Below, in pieces: positions 8,299 through 17,373 of a DNA stretch of 64,000 nt. This DNA comes from Bacteroidota bacterium (lineage in GTDB: Bacteria > Bacteroidota > Bacteroidia > Chitinophagales > Chitinophagaceae): positions 186,001 through 250,000 of the forward strand of contig JAEYWX010000006.1 of assembly GCA_023428755.1 (NCBI GenBank). The letters run 5' to 3'. Position numbers and translations under genes: made by a program. Below the pieces are notes generated by a model. The model was not told where the DNA came from and made no database searches. It saw only the letters and a list, made by a program, of their open reading frames with translations. Position 1 is the stretch's first letter. Every line of letters begins with the position of its first letter.

Positions 8299-9426
8299 GT
8301 GAACCTGAAAATAATCCCGGTGATCTCTGTTTTTGGTTCGAAGTACACACAGGAAGATATTGATGCCGTTGTGCAGTGCCTTGAAAGCAACTGGACCGGT
8401 ATTGGTAAAAATGTAACCGCTTTTGAACAGCAGTTCAGAAAGCGGCTGGGTTCTGAACATTTTATGATGGTGGACTCCGGATCAAATGCTTTGTACCTGG
8501 CATTAAAAAATCTTCATCTCCCCAAAGGCGGCGAAGTGATCTTGCCCTCCTTTACATGGGTGAGCTGCGCACAGGCTGTTTTGTTAAACGATCTTGTACC
8601 AGTTTTTTGTGATGTGGATCTGTACACACAAAATGTAACAGCCGAACACATCGCTCAAAAGATCAGCAACAAAACAGCCGCCATTATGGTGGTGCATTAT
8701 GCCGGCTTACCGGTTGATATGGAGCCCATTCTTGCATTGGGTTATCCTGTGCTGGAAGATGCGGCACATGCTGTTGATTCAACCGTTGACGGAACATACT
8801 GCGGCACGTTTGGCGATGCCGGCATCTGGAGTTTTGATTCGGTGAAAAATATTGCCGTAGGTGAAGGTGGTGGTATCTGGTTCAGGGAAAAAGAACGGAT
8901 CGATCAATCACGCATGATGCGTTATTGCGGTATTGGTTTTTCCGGTTTCCAGGCAGCCAGTAAAAACAGTAGCGGTAACTGGTGGGAATACGACATTCAA
9001 CAGCCGAATGTAAAAATGCTTCCTTCCGATATTGAAGGCGCATTAGCTGTAGTACAGTTAAAACACTTGCCGGTAAACCAGGAACGACGAAAAGCCATCT
9101 GGGACTACTACCAACAGGCATTTGCACAAACAGCAGCGGTTACCACGCCTGTTGACTGCAAGCCCAACGAAACACATAGCTACTTTACTTATTTTATACA
9201 GGTGCCTGCAGAAAAAAGAAATGCACTGGCAAAGCATTTATATGATTCGGGTATTTACAGCACATTACGTTATCATCCGCTTCACCTGAATGCCATTTAT
9301 CAATCAACCGCATCGTTGCCCAACAGTGAGCAACTGAATGTAACCGGCTTAAACATACCTCTGCATCAAAACCTTACCGATGAGCAGGTAGAACGGATAG
9401 CAGGAACCATCAACGATTTTTTATAA
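8299..9426 (+). CDS. DegT/DnrJ/EryC1-type sugar aminotransferase
   Basis: PLP-dependent aminotransferase that puts an amino group on a nucleotide-activated keto sugar. Seen: the start region SKYTQEDIDAVVQCLESNWT, the cofactor-loop DSGSNALYLALK, VLEDAAHAVDS, and SFDSVKNIAVGEGGG where the Lys (about residue 183) should carry PLP. GTG at 8299 is chosen because it lies just after the stop of the acyltransferase gene and gives a normal N-terminus (375 residues); an upstream ATG at 8254 would add 15 odd residues. Context with the PglD-like acyltransferase suggests a 4-amino-4,6-dideoxy sugar, but no matching 4,6-dehydratase other than gmd is in the window. Confidence 0.85.
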   Translation: MNLKIIPVISVFGSKYTQEDIDAVVQCLESNWTGIGKNVTAFEQQFRKRLGSEHFMMVDSGSNALYLALKNLHLPKGGEVILPSFTWVSCAQAVLLNDLVPVFCDVDLYTQNVTAEHIAQKISNKTAAIMVVHYAGLPVDMEPILALGYPVLEDAAHAVDSTVDGTYCGTFGDAGIWSFDSVKNIAVGEGGGIWFREKERIDQSRMMRYCGIGFSGFQAASKNSSGNWWEYDIQQPNVKMLPSDIEGALAVVQLKHLPVNQERRKAIWDYYQQAFAQTAAVTTPVDCKPNETHSYFTYFIQVPAEKRNALAKHLYDSGIYSTLRYHPLHLNAIYQSTASLPNSEQLNVTGLNIPLHQNLTDEQVERIAGTINDFL

Positions 9427-9428
9427 CT

Positions 9429-10295
9429 ATGAATCATTACAACGATAGTGGTGAGCAGTGGGATCTTGAAATAAAGCCACAAGCTTCATTACTGGATCTT
9501 AACTTAAAAGAAGTATGGCGTTACAGAGATCTCATGATGCTGTTTGTTCGCCGGGATTTCGTGGCACAATACAAACAAACGATCCTGGGGCCGTTATGGC
9601 ATGTAATTCAGCCCGTGCTTACCACAATCATGTTTTTACTGGTGTTTGGTAAAATTGCCAATATCCCTACTGATGGGATCGAAGCAGTTCCTTTTTACAT
9701 GAGTGGCATCACTATCTGGAATTACTTCTCCACCTGTTTAACCGCTACTTCCAATACATTTACAGCTAACGCAAGCATATTTGGGAAGGTTTATTTTCCA
9801 CGCCTTGTTTTACCCTTGTCAATTGTTATTTCCAACATCGTAAAACTGGGTATTCAGTTTGGCATTTTACTACTTTGCATTATCTGGTTTGCCGTTTTTA
9901 AAGGTGTGCCTATTGCATTTGGTGCACATTGGTTGCTGCTTCCTGTATTGGTGATTATTATGGCTGGTATTGGGTTGGGAAGCGGCATCATCATTTCATC
10001 GCTCACTACCAAGTACAGAGACCTTTCGGTACTCATAGGCTTTGCCGTACAATTGCTGATGTATGCTACGCCTGTAGCTTATCCTTTATCCTTTCTCAAG
10101 AATAAATCTTTTGCTCCTTTTATTGAATGGAATCCGCTAAGCCCGGTTGTAGAAGGATTCCGCTACGCTGTATTTCAAAAGGGAACCTTTGATTTATTTT
10201 CACTGGGGTACAGTATCGTGTTTATGTTCGTGGTACTGGTGATCGGGGCGGTGTATTTCAGTAAAGTGGAACGCACATTTATGGATACTGTGTAA
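9429..10295 (+). CDS. wzm: Wzm-type ABC transporter permease for polysaccharide export
   Basis: ABC-2 family permease of 288 residues with about six membrane helices. Typical features: cytoplasmic amphipathic start ending in RDFVAQYKQTILGPLWHVIQP, the helix TTIMFLLVFGKIANI, and the closing YSIVFMFVVLVIGAVYFSKVERTFMD. By family knowledge it pairs with an ATPase carrying a C-terminal carbohydrate-binding domain; that ATPase (wzt) is encoded at 14112, separated here by four sugar-pathway and transferase genes. It moves completed undecaprenyl-linked polysaccharide across the inner membrane. It starts two bases after the aminotransferase stop codon. Confidence 0.9.
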   Translation: MNHYNDSGEQWDLEIKPQASLLDLNLKEVWRYRDLMMLFVRRDFVAQYKQTILGPLWHVIQPVLTTIMFLLVFGKIANIPTDGIEAVPFYMSGITIWNYFSTCLTATSNTFTANASIFGKVYFPRLVLPLSIVISNIVKLGIQFGILLLCIIWFAVFKGVPIAFGAHWLLLPVLVIIMAGIGLGSGIIISSLTTKYRDLSVLIGFAVQLLMYATPVAYPLSFLKNKSFAPFIEWNPLSPVVEGFRYAVFQKGTFDLFSLGYSIVFMFVVLVIGAVYFSKVERTFMDTV

Positions 10296-10344
10296 ACAAC
10301 AGGCATCTCAATTTAACAATGATATCTAATAAGTTTTTCAATAC

Positions 10345-11361
10345 ATGAGTCAATCAAATCTACGGTTTGCGATCATTGGATGCGGACGTATAGCACAGCG
10401 TCATGCAGAGCATATTCATAACAAAGCGATATTAGCTGCGGTGTGTGATACGGTGCCCGAAAAAGCAAATGAACTGGCAGCGAGATATGGTGCAGCCGCT
10501 TTTTACAGTGTTGAAGAAATGTTGCAGGCAGCAACAAATGTGGATATTGTTTCGGTTTGTTCGCCCAACGGATTGCATGCACAGCACAGTATTCAGTCAT
10601 TGCAGGCGGGCAGGCATGTGTTGTGTGAAAAACCAATGGCATTAACAGCAGACGATTGCGGAAAGATGATTCAGATGGCAGAAAAAAATAACCGAAGATT
10701 ATTTGCCATTAAGCAGAACCGCTACAATCCTCCGGTAGCAGCAGTAAAAAAACTGATCGATGAAGGAAAGCTGGGTAAAATTTACAGTGTACAACTGAAC
10801 TGTTTCTGGAACAGAAACGAAGATTATTACCGCAATTCCTGGAAAGGAACAAAGGAGCTGGATGGAGGCACACTATACACACAGTTCAGTCATTTTATTG
10901 ATCTGCTGTACTGGATGATCGGTGATGTGCAGGATGTAAAAGCAATGATGGATAATTTTCACCACACAGGAATCATCGAATTTGAAGATACAGGTGTTGT
11001 ATTGCTCAGGTTTACAAATGGAGCAGTAGGAACTATCAATTACACAGTGAACAGCTATCAGAAAAACATGGAAGGGTCGCTTACCATTTTTGCTGAAAGG
11101 GGAACCGTAAAAATTGGAGGGCAATACCTGAACGAACTGGAGTACCAACAGATTGAAGGATACAGGATCGAAGATCTACCTGAGGGAAACAAGCCCAATA
11201 ATTACGGCAACTATGTTGGTTCAATGAGCAACCACAACCTGGTATATGATAATGTAATTGAAGTGTTAGAAAAAGGGGCAAGCATTACCACCAGTGCATT
11301 TGAAGGATTAAAAACAGTAGAGATCATACAAAAAATTTATGCTTCGGCCAATGGCAATTAA
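10345..11361 (+). CDS. Gfo/Idh/MocA oxidoreductase, WbpB/WlbA-like
   Basis: NAD(P)-dependent sugar dehydrogenase of 338 residues. Seen: Rossmann motif FAIIGCGRIAQRHAEHI, the family signature VLCEKPMAL (about residue 94) and the C-terminal beta-sheet half with KGTKELDGGTLYTQFSHFID. Followed directly by a WbpD-like acetyltransferase and a WbpE-like aminotransferase, this is the gene order of the pathway that oxidises UDP-GlcNAc uronate at C3, then aminates and acetylates it to UDP-2,3-diacetamido-2,3-dideoxyglucuronic acid. The substrate is inferred from that trio. The UDP-GlcNAc 6-dehydrogenase (WbpA) and an epimerase are not in the window. It overlaps the next gene by about 11 bases. Confidence 0.85.
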   Translation: MSQSNLRFAIIGCGRIAQRHAEHIHNKAILAAVCDTVPEKANELAARYGAAAFYSVEEMLQAATNVDIVSVCSPNGLHAQHSIQSLQAGRHVLCEKPMALTADDCGKMIQMAEKNNRRLFAIKQNRYNPPVAAVKKLIDEGKLGKIYSVQLNCFWNRNEDYYRNSWKGTKELDGGTLYTQFSHFIDLLYWMIGDVQDVKAMMDNFHHTGIIEFEDTGVVLLRFTNGAVGTINYTVNSYQKNMEGSLTIFAERGTVKIGGQYLNELEYQQIEGYRIEDLPEGNKPNNYGNYVGSMSNHNLVYDNVIEVLEKGASITTSAFEGLKTVEIIQKIYASANGN

Positions 11362-11821
11362 TCAACCTAACATAAAAAAGGCAGGTATCGTTAATGTTCA
11401 GTTTGGTGAACAGGTAACGGTGGTGGAGCCGGTAAATTTATATGGTTGCAGCATTGCTGCAAACTGCTTTGTGGGCCCATTTGTAGAAATTCAGAAAAAT
11501 GTAAGCATTGGAGAGTATTGTAAAATACAATCGCACAGCTTTATTTGTGAACTGGTAACCATCGGGCATCATTGTTTTATTGGTCATGGTGTGATGTTCA
11601 TCAACGATTTGTTTCAACAAGGCGGGCCGGCAGGCGGCGATCCATCAAAATGGAAATCCACCCATATTGGTAATCATGTATCGATTGGCAGCAATGCTAC
11701 TATTTTACCTGTTCGTATTTGTGATAACGTGGTGATTGGAGCAGGCGCAGTAGTAACAAAAGACATCACCGAGCCGGGTATATACGCAGGTAATCCGGCA
11801 CGCAAAAAACGTTCTCTTTAA
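11351..11821 (+). CDS. hexapeptide N-acetyltransferase, WbpD/WlbB-like
   Basis: Left-handed beta-helix acetyltransferase of 156 residues, nearly all hexapeptide repeats (VSIGEYCKIQSHSFICELVT, HIGNHVSIGSNATILP, VVIGAGAVVTKDI) with the closing GIYAGNPARKK. The loop HGVMFINDLFQQGGPAGGDPSKW matches the WbpD/WlbB family, which acetylates the 3-amino group of UDP-2-acetamido-3-amino uronic acid. ATG at 11351 is chosen over 11339 because MAINQPNIKK is the natural N-terminus and reduces overlap with the dehydrogenase gene. The following aminotransferase starts one base after its stop codon. Confidence 0.85.
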   Translation: MAINQPNIKKAGIVNVQFGEQVTVVEPVNLYGCSIAANCFVGPFVEIQKNVSIGEYCKIQSHSFICELVTIGHHCFIGHGVMFINDLFQQGGPAGGDPSKWKSTHIGNHVSIGSNATILPVRICDNVVIGAGAVVTKDITEPGIYAGNPARKKRSL

Positions 11822-11822
11822 C

Positions 11823-12938
11823 ATGAAACTTACAGTACCGTTTGTTGATTTAAAAGCACAGTATCAAAGCATCCGGAATGCAATTGATTCGGCAATGCAC
11901 AATGTAATTACTGAAACTGCATTTATTGGCGGCAAATATGTGAAAGCATTTGAGCATTCGTTTGCAGAAGCCTATGGTGTGAAACATGTAATTTCCTGCG
12001 CTAACGGAACCGACTCTCTCTACATCATAATGAAGATGGCCGGTATAGGCACAGGCGACGAAGTAATTACGGTAGCCAATAGCTGGATATCCAGCGCTGA
12101 AACCATTTCGCAAACAGGGGCACGCCCCGTGTTTATAGATACGGATGAGCAGTATTACAGTATGAACGAAAACTTGTTGGAAGCTGCGATAACCCCCCGC
12201 ACAAAAGCAGTGATCGCTGTTCACTTGCAAGGACAAATGTGTGCAATTGATACTATTAAAGACATTTGTGATAAATACAAGCTGTTGCTGATAGAAGATT
12301 GTGCACAGTCACATTTTTCTGAATACAAACAGGTACGTGCAGGGTTAACTGGCGATGCAGCATCATTTAGTTTCTACCCCGGCAAAAATCTGGGTGCCTA
12401 TGGTGATGCGGGCTGCATCATTACAAATGATGATGCTTTGGCAGAAAAATGCCGCATGTATGCGAATCACGGAGCATTGGTAAAACACCAGCATCAGATC
12501 GAAGGCATTAACAGCCGGCTGGATGGTTTGCAGGCCGCCATTCTTTCAGCCAAACTTCCGTTTATTCATGAATGGACCAATAAACGCATAGCAGTTGCTG
12601 CCCTGTATTCAAAAGCATTGGCAGGAATTGATGAAGTTGTTACACCCCTTGTTCGCCCTGGCAGTAAACATAGTTTTCATTTATACGTATTGCAGGCGCA
12701 GCGAAGAGGTGAACTGATGCAGTTCCTGAAAGAGCAACAGGTTGAGGTGGCCATTCATTATCCACGTATTTTACCATTATTACCAGCTTATAACTATTTA
12801 CAATATAGTGCTGCTGATTTTCCTGTTGCATTTGCACAGCAGCAAACAATTCTCAGTTTACCAATCTATCCCGAATTAACAGAAGAACAGATAGGGTATG
12901 TTGCAGATTGTATTCGTAAGTTTTACACTCAGAACTAA
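11823..12938 (+). CDS. DegT/DnrJ/EryC1-type aminotransferase, WbpE/WlbC-like
   Basis: PLP-dependent sugar aminotransferase, 371 residues. Seen: VPFVDLKAQYQSI start common to WbpE/WlbC, SCANGTDSLYIIMKMAGIGTGDEV, LLIEDCAQSHFSEY, and the PLP lysine in SFSFYPGKNLGAYGDAG (about residue 188). Together with the two preceding genes it should complete C3 amination and acetylation of a UDP-GlcNAc-derived uronic acid. It differs clearly from the DegT protein at 8299, so the locus probably makes two different amino sugars. A 21-base gap follows before the CgeB-like gene. Confidence 0.88.
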   Translation: MKLTVPFVDLKAQYQSIRNAIDSAMHNVITETAFIGGKYVKAFEHSFAEAYGVKHVISCANGTDSLYIIMKMAGIGTGDEVITVANSWISSAETISQTGARPVFIDTDEQYYSMNENLLEAAITPRTKAVIAVHLQGQMCAIDTIKDICDKYKLLLIEDCAQSHFSEYKQVRAGLTGDAASFSFYPGKNLGAYGDAGCIITNDDALAEKCRMYANHGALVKHQHQIEGINSRLDGLQAAILSAKLPFIHEWTNKRIAVAALYSKALAGIDEVVTPLVRPGSKHSFHLYVLQAQRRGELMQFLKEQQVEVAIHYPRILPLLPAYNYLQYSAADFPVAFAQQQTILSLPIYPELTEEQIGYVADCIRKFYTQN

Positions 12939-12959
12939 TTCATCTCCTGTTAACGGTTT

Positions 12960-14093
12960 ATGCGGTTATTAAAACTTGACAGTATTCATCCAATCAGCTA
13001 TCTGCAACTGAAACAGCAGGAGTGGAAAGATGAGCTGCATGGCTGGAGTCGCTCTGCTTACCATAACCGGCTGATTTCGCTGCGTTGTAATTTTTCTGAT
13101 TTCTATACCTATCATCTGAACCAGTGTGGATGGGGGGCAGAAGAATTTTTTATCAACGATTGGGTGTACATCATGAAAACTGCAAAAGAATTGTATGGCA
13201 GCAGTTATAAGTACAAGCGTCTGCAACATCAATTACGAAAAAAGCTTGGCCTTATTGAACCTGAATGGCGGTTAAAAGTACTCAGCGATTACATTGCTGC
13301 TTATAAACCCGATGTGATCTTTTGTAGAGAACATACCAATATACCCGGCAGTTTTTGGAAACCTTACCGAAAAAAACATTTCCTGGTATCAAGGCTTTCA
13401 GCGCATCTCCCGGCCGAGTGGAGCCCGCTTGATTTTGATCTCATCTACACCGATCTGCCCCACTACCGTGATTTTTTTGTGTTCAATAAAGTTGAAACCT
13501 TGTACAATCATCATGGCTTTGATGCAAGGATACTTACTGAAGTAAAACAGAATACATCTCCTTACCAGGTTGTGTTTATTGGCGGGCTTGGTTACGACTT
13601 GTTTCAACAGCGAACCGAATTTTTCAGTGAGCTGGCAAAGGACCCGGCTATTGGTTTTAAATGGTGGGGGTATTCCAGCGGAAATATCGATCCGGAACTG
13701 ACTGCCAGTTGCCAGGGTGTTGCAGCGGGACTGGATATGTTCAACATTTATTACAATAGTAAAATTGTTGTGAACGACTATATTGATATAGCAGGAGGCA
13801 CGGCTGTAAACCAACGCATTTTTGAAGTGATGGGTGTAGGGGCACTGCTGCTTACAAGAGAATCGGACACCATTCACCAGTACTTCCCACCCGGCTCAAT
13901 TGTTACCTATACTGATGTGGCTGATTGTAAGAAAAAAATAAACTATTACCTCGAACATGAAGCAGAGCGGAAAAAAATTGCAGCATTCGGCCAATCGGTG
14001 ATACTTGAAAAATACAGTTATGCTACTCTTATGCAGCAAATGAGTAAGGAGATCAATGAACGGGTAACGAAAAAAAATCAATCAACGAAATAA
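12960..14093 (+). CDS. CgeB-like glycosyltransferase
   Basis: Protein of 377 residues whose C-terminal third matches the CgeB/Glyco_trans_1_2 type: NIYYNSKIVVNDYIDIAGGT, NQRIFEVMGVGALLLTRESD and FGQSVILEKYSYATLMQQM. The N-terminal half (KPDVIFCREHTNIPGSFW, VVFIGGLGYDLFQQRTEFF) resembles the same family. These are GT-B fold enzymes often found in surface-glycan loci; sugar specificity is unknown. It sits between the uronic-acid trio and wzt, which suggests a role in the same glycan. Confidence 0.75.
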   Translation: MRLLKLDSIHPISYLQLKQQEWKDELHGWSRSAYHNRLISLRCNFSDFYTYHLNQCGWGAEEFFINDWVYIMKTAKELYGSSYKYKRLQHQLRKKLGLIEPEWRLKVLSDYIAAYKPDVIFCREHTNIPGSFWKPYRKKHFLVSRLSAHLPAEWSPLDFDLIYTDLPHYRDFFVFNKVETLYNHHGFDARILTEVKQNTSPYQVVFIGGLGYDLFQQRTEFFSELAKDPAIGFKWWGYSSGNIDPELTASCQGVAAGLDMFNIYYNSKIVVNDYIDIAGGTAVNQRIFEVMGVGALLLTRESDTIHQYFPPGSIVTYTDVADCKKKINYYLEHEAERKKIAAFGQSVILEKYSYATLMQQMSKEINERVTKKNQSTK

Positions 14094-14111
14094 TTCAAAT
14101 CAATTTCTTTC

Positions 14112-15386
14112 ATGTCGGACGTAGTAATTAAAGTTGAACATATTTCGAAACAATACCGCCTTGGCCAGGTGAGTACGGGTACTATCAGTCACGACCTGAA
14201 TCGTTGGTGGCATACGATTCGTGGTAAAGAAGACCCCTATTTAAAAATTGGAGATACCAACGATCGTACTCAAAAAGGAAGCAGTGAATATGTATGGGCG
14301 CTGCGTGATATCAGCTTTGATGTAAAACATGGTGAAGTGCTGGGTATTGTAGGCCGTAACGGTGCAGGGAAAAGTACTTTATTGAAAATACTGAGCAGAA
14401 CCACAGCCCCATCAACAGGAAAAGTAAAGATCAAAGGCCGTGTGGCCAGCTTGCTGGAGGTAGGTACCGGTTTTCATCCGGAGCTGAGCGGAAAAGAAAA
14501 TATTTTTCTCAATGGTGCCATTCTGGGTATGACCAAACAGGAGATCAAACGCAAGTTTGATGAGATTGTAGATTTTGCAGGCGTTGAGCGTTATATCGAT
14601 ACACCCGTAAAGCGGTACAGCAGCGGTATGTATGTGCGTCTTGCATTTGCAGTGGCTGCACATCTAGAAAGCGAAATACTTATTGTTGATGAAGTGCTGG
14701 CTGTAGGCGATGCTGAGTTTCAGAAAAAATGCATGGGCAAAATGAGCGATATGAGCCGTGGTGAAGGAAGAACAGTGCTGTTTGTAAGCCACAACCTTCC
14801 GGCAGTAAAAAAGCTGTGCACAACAGGTATATTTCTGAGCAATGGAATGTTGAAACACGAAGGAAGTGTAAATGAAGTTTCATCTTTATATTTCAATGAA
14901 ATTGAACAGAAGTCTACGATGCTTGTAGATGCAAGCTTGCGGGAAGGAAATGGAAAAGTTCGGTTACAATCATTTCAGATCATCGGCAGCCAGACCATTG
15001 AAGTAAATCAGCCGGTTACATTCCGCATGGGGTTAGACCGGCCTTTTGATAAATCAAGATTGATCGTTTCGTTCAGTTTGCGAAGTCCGGATCATCAACT
15101 GCTGAGTTACCTGGTATCAGACGAAACACAGGTAAAAGAACAACGGCCCGATGCAACATTGACTGACGAAATTGAACTCTCTATCGCCAATTTCACCTTT
15201 CGCCCCGGCCGTTATTCCATTCGTATTATACTGCACGATACCGATACCAGTTATATCAATACCTGTGATATTGTGGAATCGGCCATGGACCTGGATGTGC
15301 TGGCTGCTAATTTTTTCGGTTCCGGAAAAAATATGAGGGATCATGACCAGTCGGCCCTCATGCAAGGTCATTTTACATTCAAATAA
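14112..15386 (+). CDS. wzt: Wzt-type ABC transporter ATPase with C-terminal glycan-binding domain
   Basis: ATPase of the polysaccharide exporter, partner of Wzm. Seen: Walker A GRNGAGKST (about residue 80), ABC signature region KRYSSGMYVRLAFAVA (about 168), Walker B ILIVDEVLAVGD (about 190) and H-loop LFVSHN. Residues about 265-420 form an extra beta-rich domain (FRMGLDRPFD, LSIANFTFRPGRYSIRIIL) like the Wzt carbohydrate-binding domain that recognises a chain-end modification before export. In characterised systems the recognised cap is often a methyl or similar group, which fits the methyltransferase-rich surroundings. The order wzm, sugar genes, wzt is unusual since the two are mostly adjacent. 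Confidence 0.9.
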   Translation: MSDVVIKVEHISKQYRLGQVSTGTISHDLNRWWHTIRGKEDPYLKIGDTNDRTQKGSSEYVWALRDISFDVKHGEVLGIVGRNGAGKSTLLKILSRTTAPSTGKVKIKGRVASLLEVGTGFHPELSGKENIFLNGAILGMTKQEIKRKFDEIVDFAGVERYIDTPVKRYSSGMYVRLAFAVAAHLESEILIVDEVLAVGDAEFQKKCMGKMSDMSRGEGRTVLFVSHNLPAVKKLCTTGIFLSNGMLKHEGSVNEVSSLYFNEIEQKSTMLVDASLREGNGKVRLQSFQIIGSQTIEVNQPVTFRMGLDRPFDKSRLIVSFSLRSPDHQLLSYLVSDETQVKEQRPDATLTDEIELSIANFTFRPGRYSIRIILHDTDTSYINTCDIVESAMDLDVLAANFFGSGKNMRDHDQSALMQGHFTFK

Positions 15387-15398
15387 TTATTACTGCAT

Positions 15399-16172
15399 AT
15401 GTTCAAACGATTGATCGATCGTATTACGTTAAAGGGGTACCGGCAGGAGATTACTGCCAACCAACGCAAACAAACCGAAGAAGTGAAGCGGCTGTACGAT
15501 CAGTTGTTTCTGAATAATCCTGTATTGATTGTACAGGATGTACAAATGTATCTCCCCTTGTTTTATGTAGATCATATACAAAAGCTCATTTACCGTGACC
15601 GGAATTTTTATGAACTGGAAACATTACAATACCTGCAAACCAATTATGGTAATTTTCAAAACATTCTTGATATAGGTTCAAACATTGGTAATCATATGCT
15701 GTATTACTGCAGTAAGATGCAGGCAAAGCAGGTGGTTTGTTTTGAGCCTAACAGCTTTAATCACGCTGTGCTTTGCAAAAATGTAACACTGAACAATCTG
15801 CAGCAGGTAGTTACCGTACACAATTGTGCGTTGGGTGAAAAAACAGGTAAGGGCATACAAAAAGATTTCAGTAACAGCAATACAGGTATGAACCGTATTG
15901 AAACAGCTTCCTCAAATGAAGAAGGTTCTATTGAAATAAAACGCCTCGACGATTTTGGATACAGCAATATTGATTTTGTGAAAATTGATGTGGAAGGGTT
16001 TGAAGTAGAAGTACTCAAAGGCGCCGCCAACACCCTGCGCAACTCTAAAGCAGTGGTAATGATTGAAGTGTTTGCAAACAGCCGGCAACAGGTGAATGAA
16101 CTCATGGAATCGTATGGCTACCGGAATACACATGTAATTGAAGAGTTCAACTTAATTTATACGGTAAAGTAA
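15399..16172 (+). CDS. FkbM-family methyltransferase
   Basis: SAM-dependent O-methyltransferase of 257 residues. Seen: SAM-binding motif I ILDIGSNIGNHMLYYCS, motif II VVCFEPNSFNHAVL and the FkbM hallmark DFVKIDVEGFEVEVLKGA. In polysaccharide loci FkbM enzymes methylate sugar hydroxyls. It begins 12 bases after wzt and ends one base before the next GT4 gene. It is the first of four FkbM genes in the locus (others at 21061, 24480 and 29542). Confidence 0.87.
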   Translation: MFKRLIDRITLKGYRQEITANQRKQTEEVKRLYDQLFLNNPVLIVQDVQMYLPLFYVDHIQKLIYRDRNFYELETLQYLQTNYGNFQNILDIGSNIGNHMLYYCSKMQAKQVVCFEPNSFNHAVLCKNVTLNNLQQVVTVHNCALGEKTGKGIQKDFSNSNTGMNRIETASSNEEGSIEIKRLDDFGYSNIDFVKIDVEGFEVEVLKGAANTLRNSKAVVMIEVFANSRQQVNELMESYGYRNTHVIEEFNLIYTVK

Positions 16173-16173
16173 A

Positions 16174-17370
16174 ATGAAGGAGGGTTCACAAAGTTCAATT
16201 AAATGTATCCTTCATTTCGTTACCTGGTTTCCATCTTCAGAGCAGGATGTGCATGGCATTTTCACACGCCGGCACATTGAACTGCTGGCAACCGATGTTT
16301 CCGTAAAACATATTGTTGTACAAAAACTGCAGGAGCCTGTTTCTGTTTTTACACACCTGAAGGCATTGGCAGGATGGTTCCCCCAAAAAAAGATCGGAAC
16401 GCTGAACGTTCTTTATTTGCCGCAAGAATCAGCCTTGTACAAAAAATGGTTCTGGCGGTTCAAAGACTTTTTTGAACAGCAGCAATTAAAACAACTCATT
16501 CGTAAATACAATCCTGCATTGCTCCATCTGCATGTGGTGTATGGTTTTGGAAGGGAGGCAGTTTGGATGAAAAAAAAAAGAAACATTCCCTTTATTGTTT
16601 CTGAACATATGGGTCCTTTTCCATTTAAGTGGATCCCGAATGTTGATATTGATGTAATTGAGCCCATGCGCAAGGCAGAACGTATTATTGCAGTCAGTCA
16701 TGCACAGGCTTATCAAATTACTGAAGTTGTTGGAGTAAAACCAGATATAATTTCAAATGTAGTAAACAGCAAGGACTTTAAGTATCGTGAAAATCAAGCT
16801 GCTGCTCATCTGCAAATTGTATTAACCGGCATTTACGATAGCATAAAAGGTGCAGATTACCTCTTAGAGGTAATGCCACTGTTTTTAAAACATTACCCCA
16901 CTGCTGTTCTTCATCTGGTTGGTGGTGCACCAACAGAAAGGATGACGGCTTTACAGTTGTTAGTAGCAAAAGAAGGCATTTCTTCTTCTGTTGTATTTCA
17001 TGGGTCATTAACAGCAAAAGAATTGAATACGTTATTTGCACAATGTAGTTTTTATGTATGCGCCAGCGAATGGGAATCGTTTGGACTAACCATGCTGGAA
17101 GCATTGTTTACCGGGCTGCCGGTATTGAGTACCGACTGTGGCGGTGTGCATGAGTTTATGAATGCTGAAAATGGAATTATCATTGCAAATGATCGGTCAA
17201 ATCAAACACTCTTGCAGGGGATGATTCAGATGACGGATCAGCTTTCTTCCTTTAACCGGCAGGCCATTGCAGCAGAGGTGCAGCATCGTTTTTCTGCAGC
17301 ATCCATCAAAGAAAAATATTATTCCGTTTATCAATCAGTAATGGCTGCCTACAATGCAGCGGAGGTATAA
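16174..17370 (+). CDS. GT4-family glycosyltransferase
   Basis: GT-B fold transferase of 398 residues. Seen: LHFVTWFPSSEQDVHGIFTR at the N-terminus (acceptor half), IVSEHMGPF, donor half starting IVLTGIYDSIKGADYLLEVM, and YVCASEWESFGLTMLEALFTGLP with the E-x7-E catalytic pair. ATG immediately follows the FkbM stop; the AGGAGGG just after it is within the coding region and is not a ribosome binding site. Its stop lies three bases before the second asnB. Sugar specificity is unknown. Confidence 0.87.
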   Translation: MKEGSQSSIKCILHFVTWFPSSEQDVHGIFTRRHIELLATDVSVKHIVVQKLQEPVSVFTHLKALAGWFPQKKIGTLNVLYLPQESALYKKWFWRFKDFFEQQQLKQLIRKYNPALLHLHVVYGFGREAVWMKKKRNIPFIVSEHMGPFPFKWIPNVDIDVIEPMRKAERIIAVSHAQAYQITEVVGVKPDIISNVVNSKDFKYRENQAAAHLQIVLTGIYDSIKGADYLLEVMPLFLKHYPTAVLHLVGGAPTERMTALQLLVAKEGISSSVVFHGSLTAKELNTLFAQCSFYVCASEWESFGLTMLEALFTGLPVLSTDCGGVHEFMNAENGIIIANDRSNQTLLQGMIQMTDQLSSFNRQAIAAEVQHRFSAASIKEKYYSVYQSVMAAYNAAEV

Positions 17371-17373
17371 GTT

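Noticed and set aside
13398..13877. 159-codon minus-strand open frame
   Set aside because: Antisense to the CgeB-like transferase, whose motifs are intact throughout.
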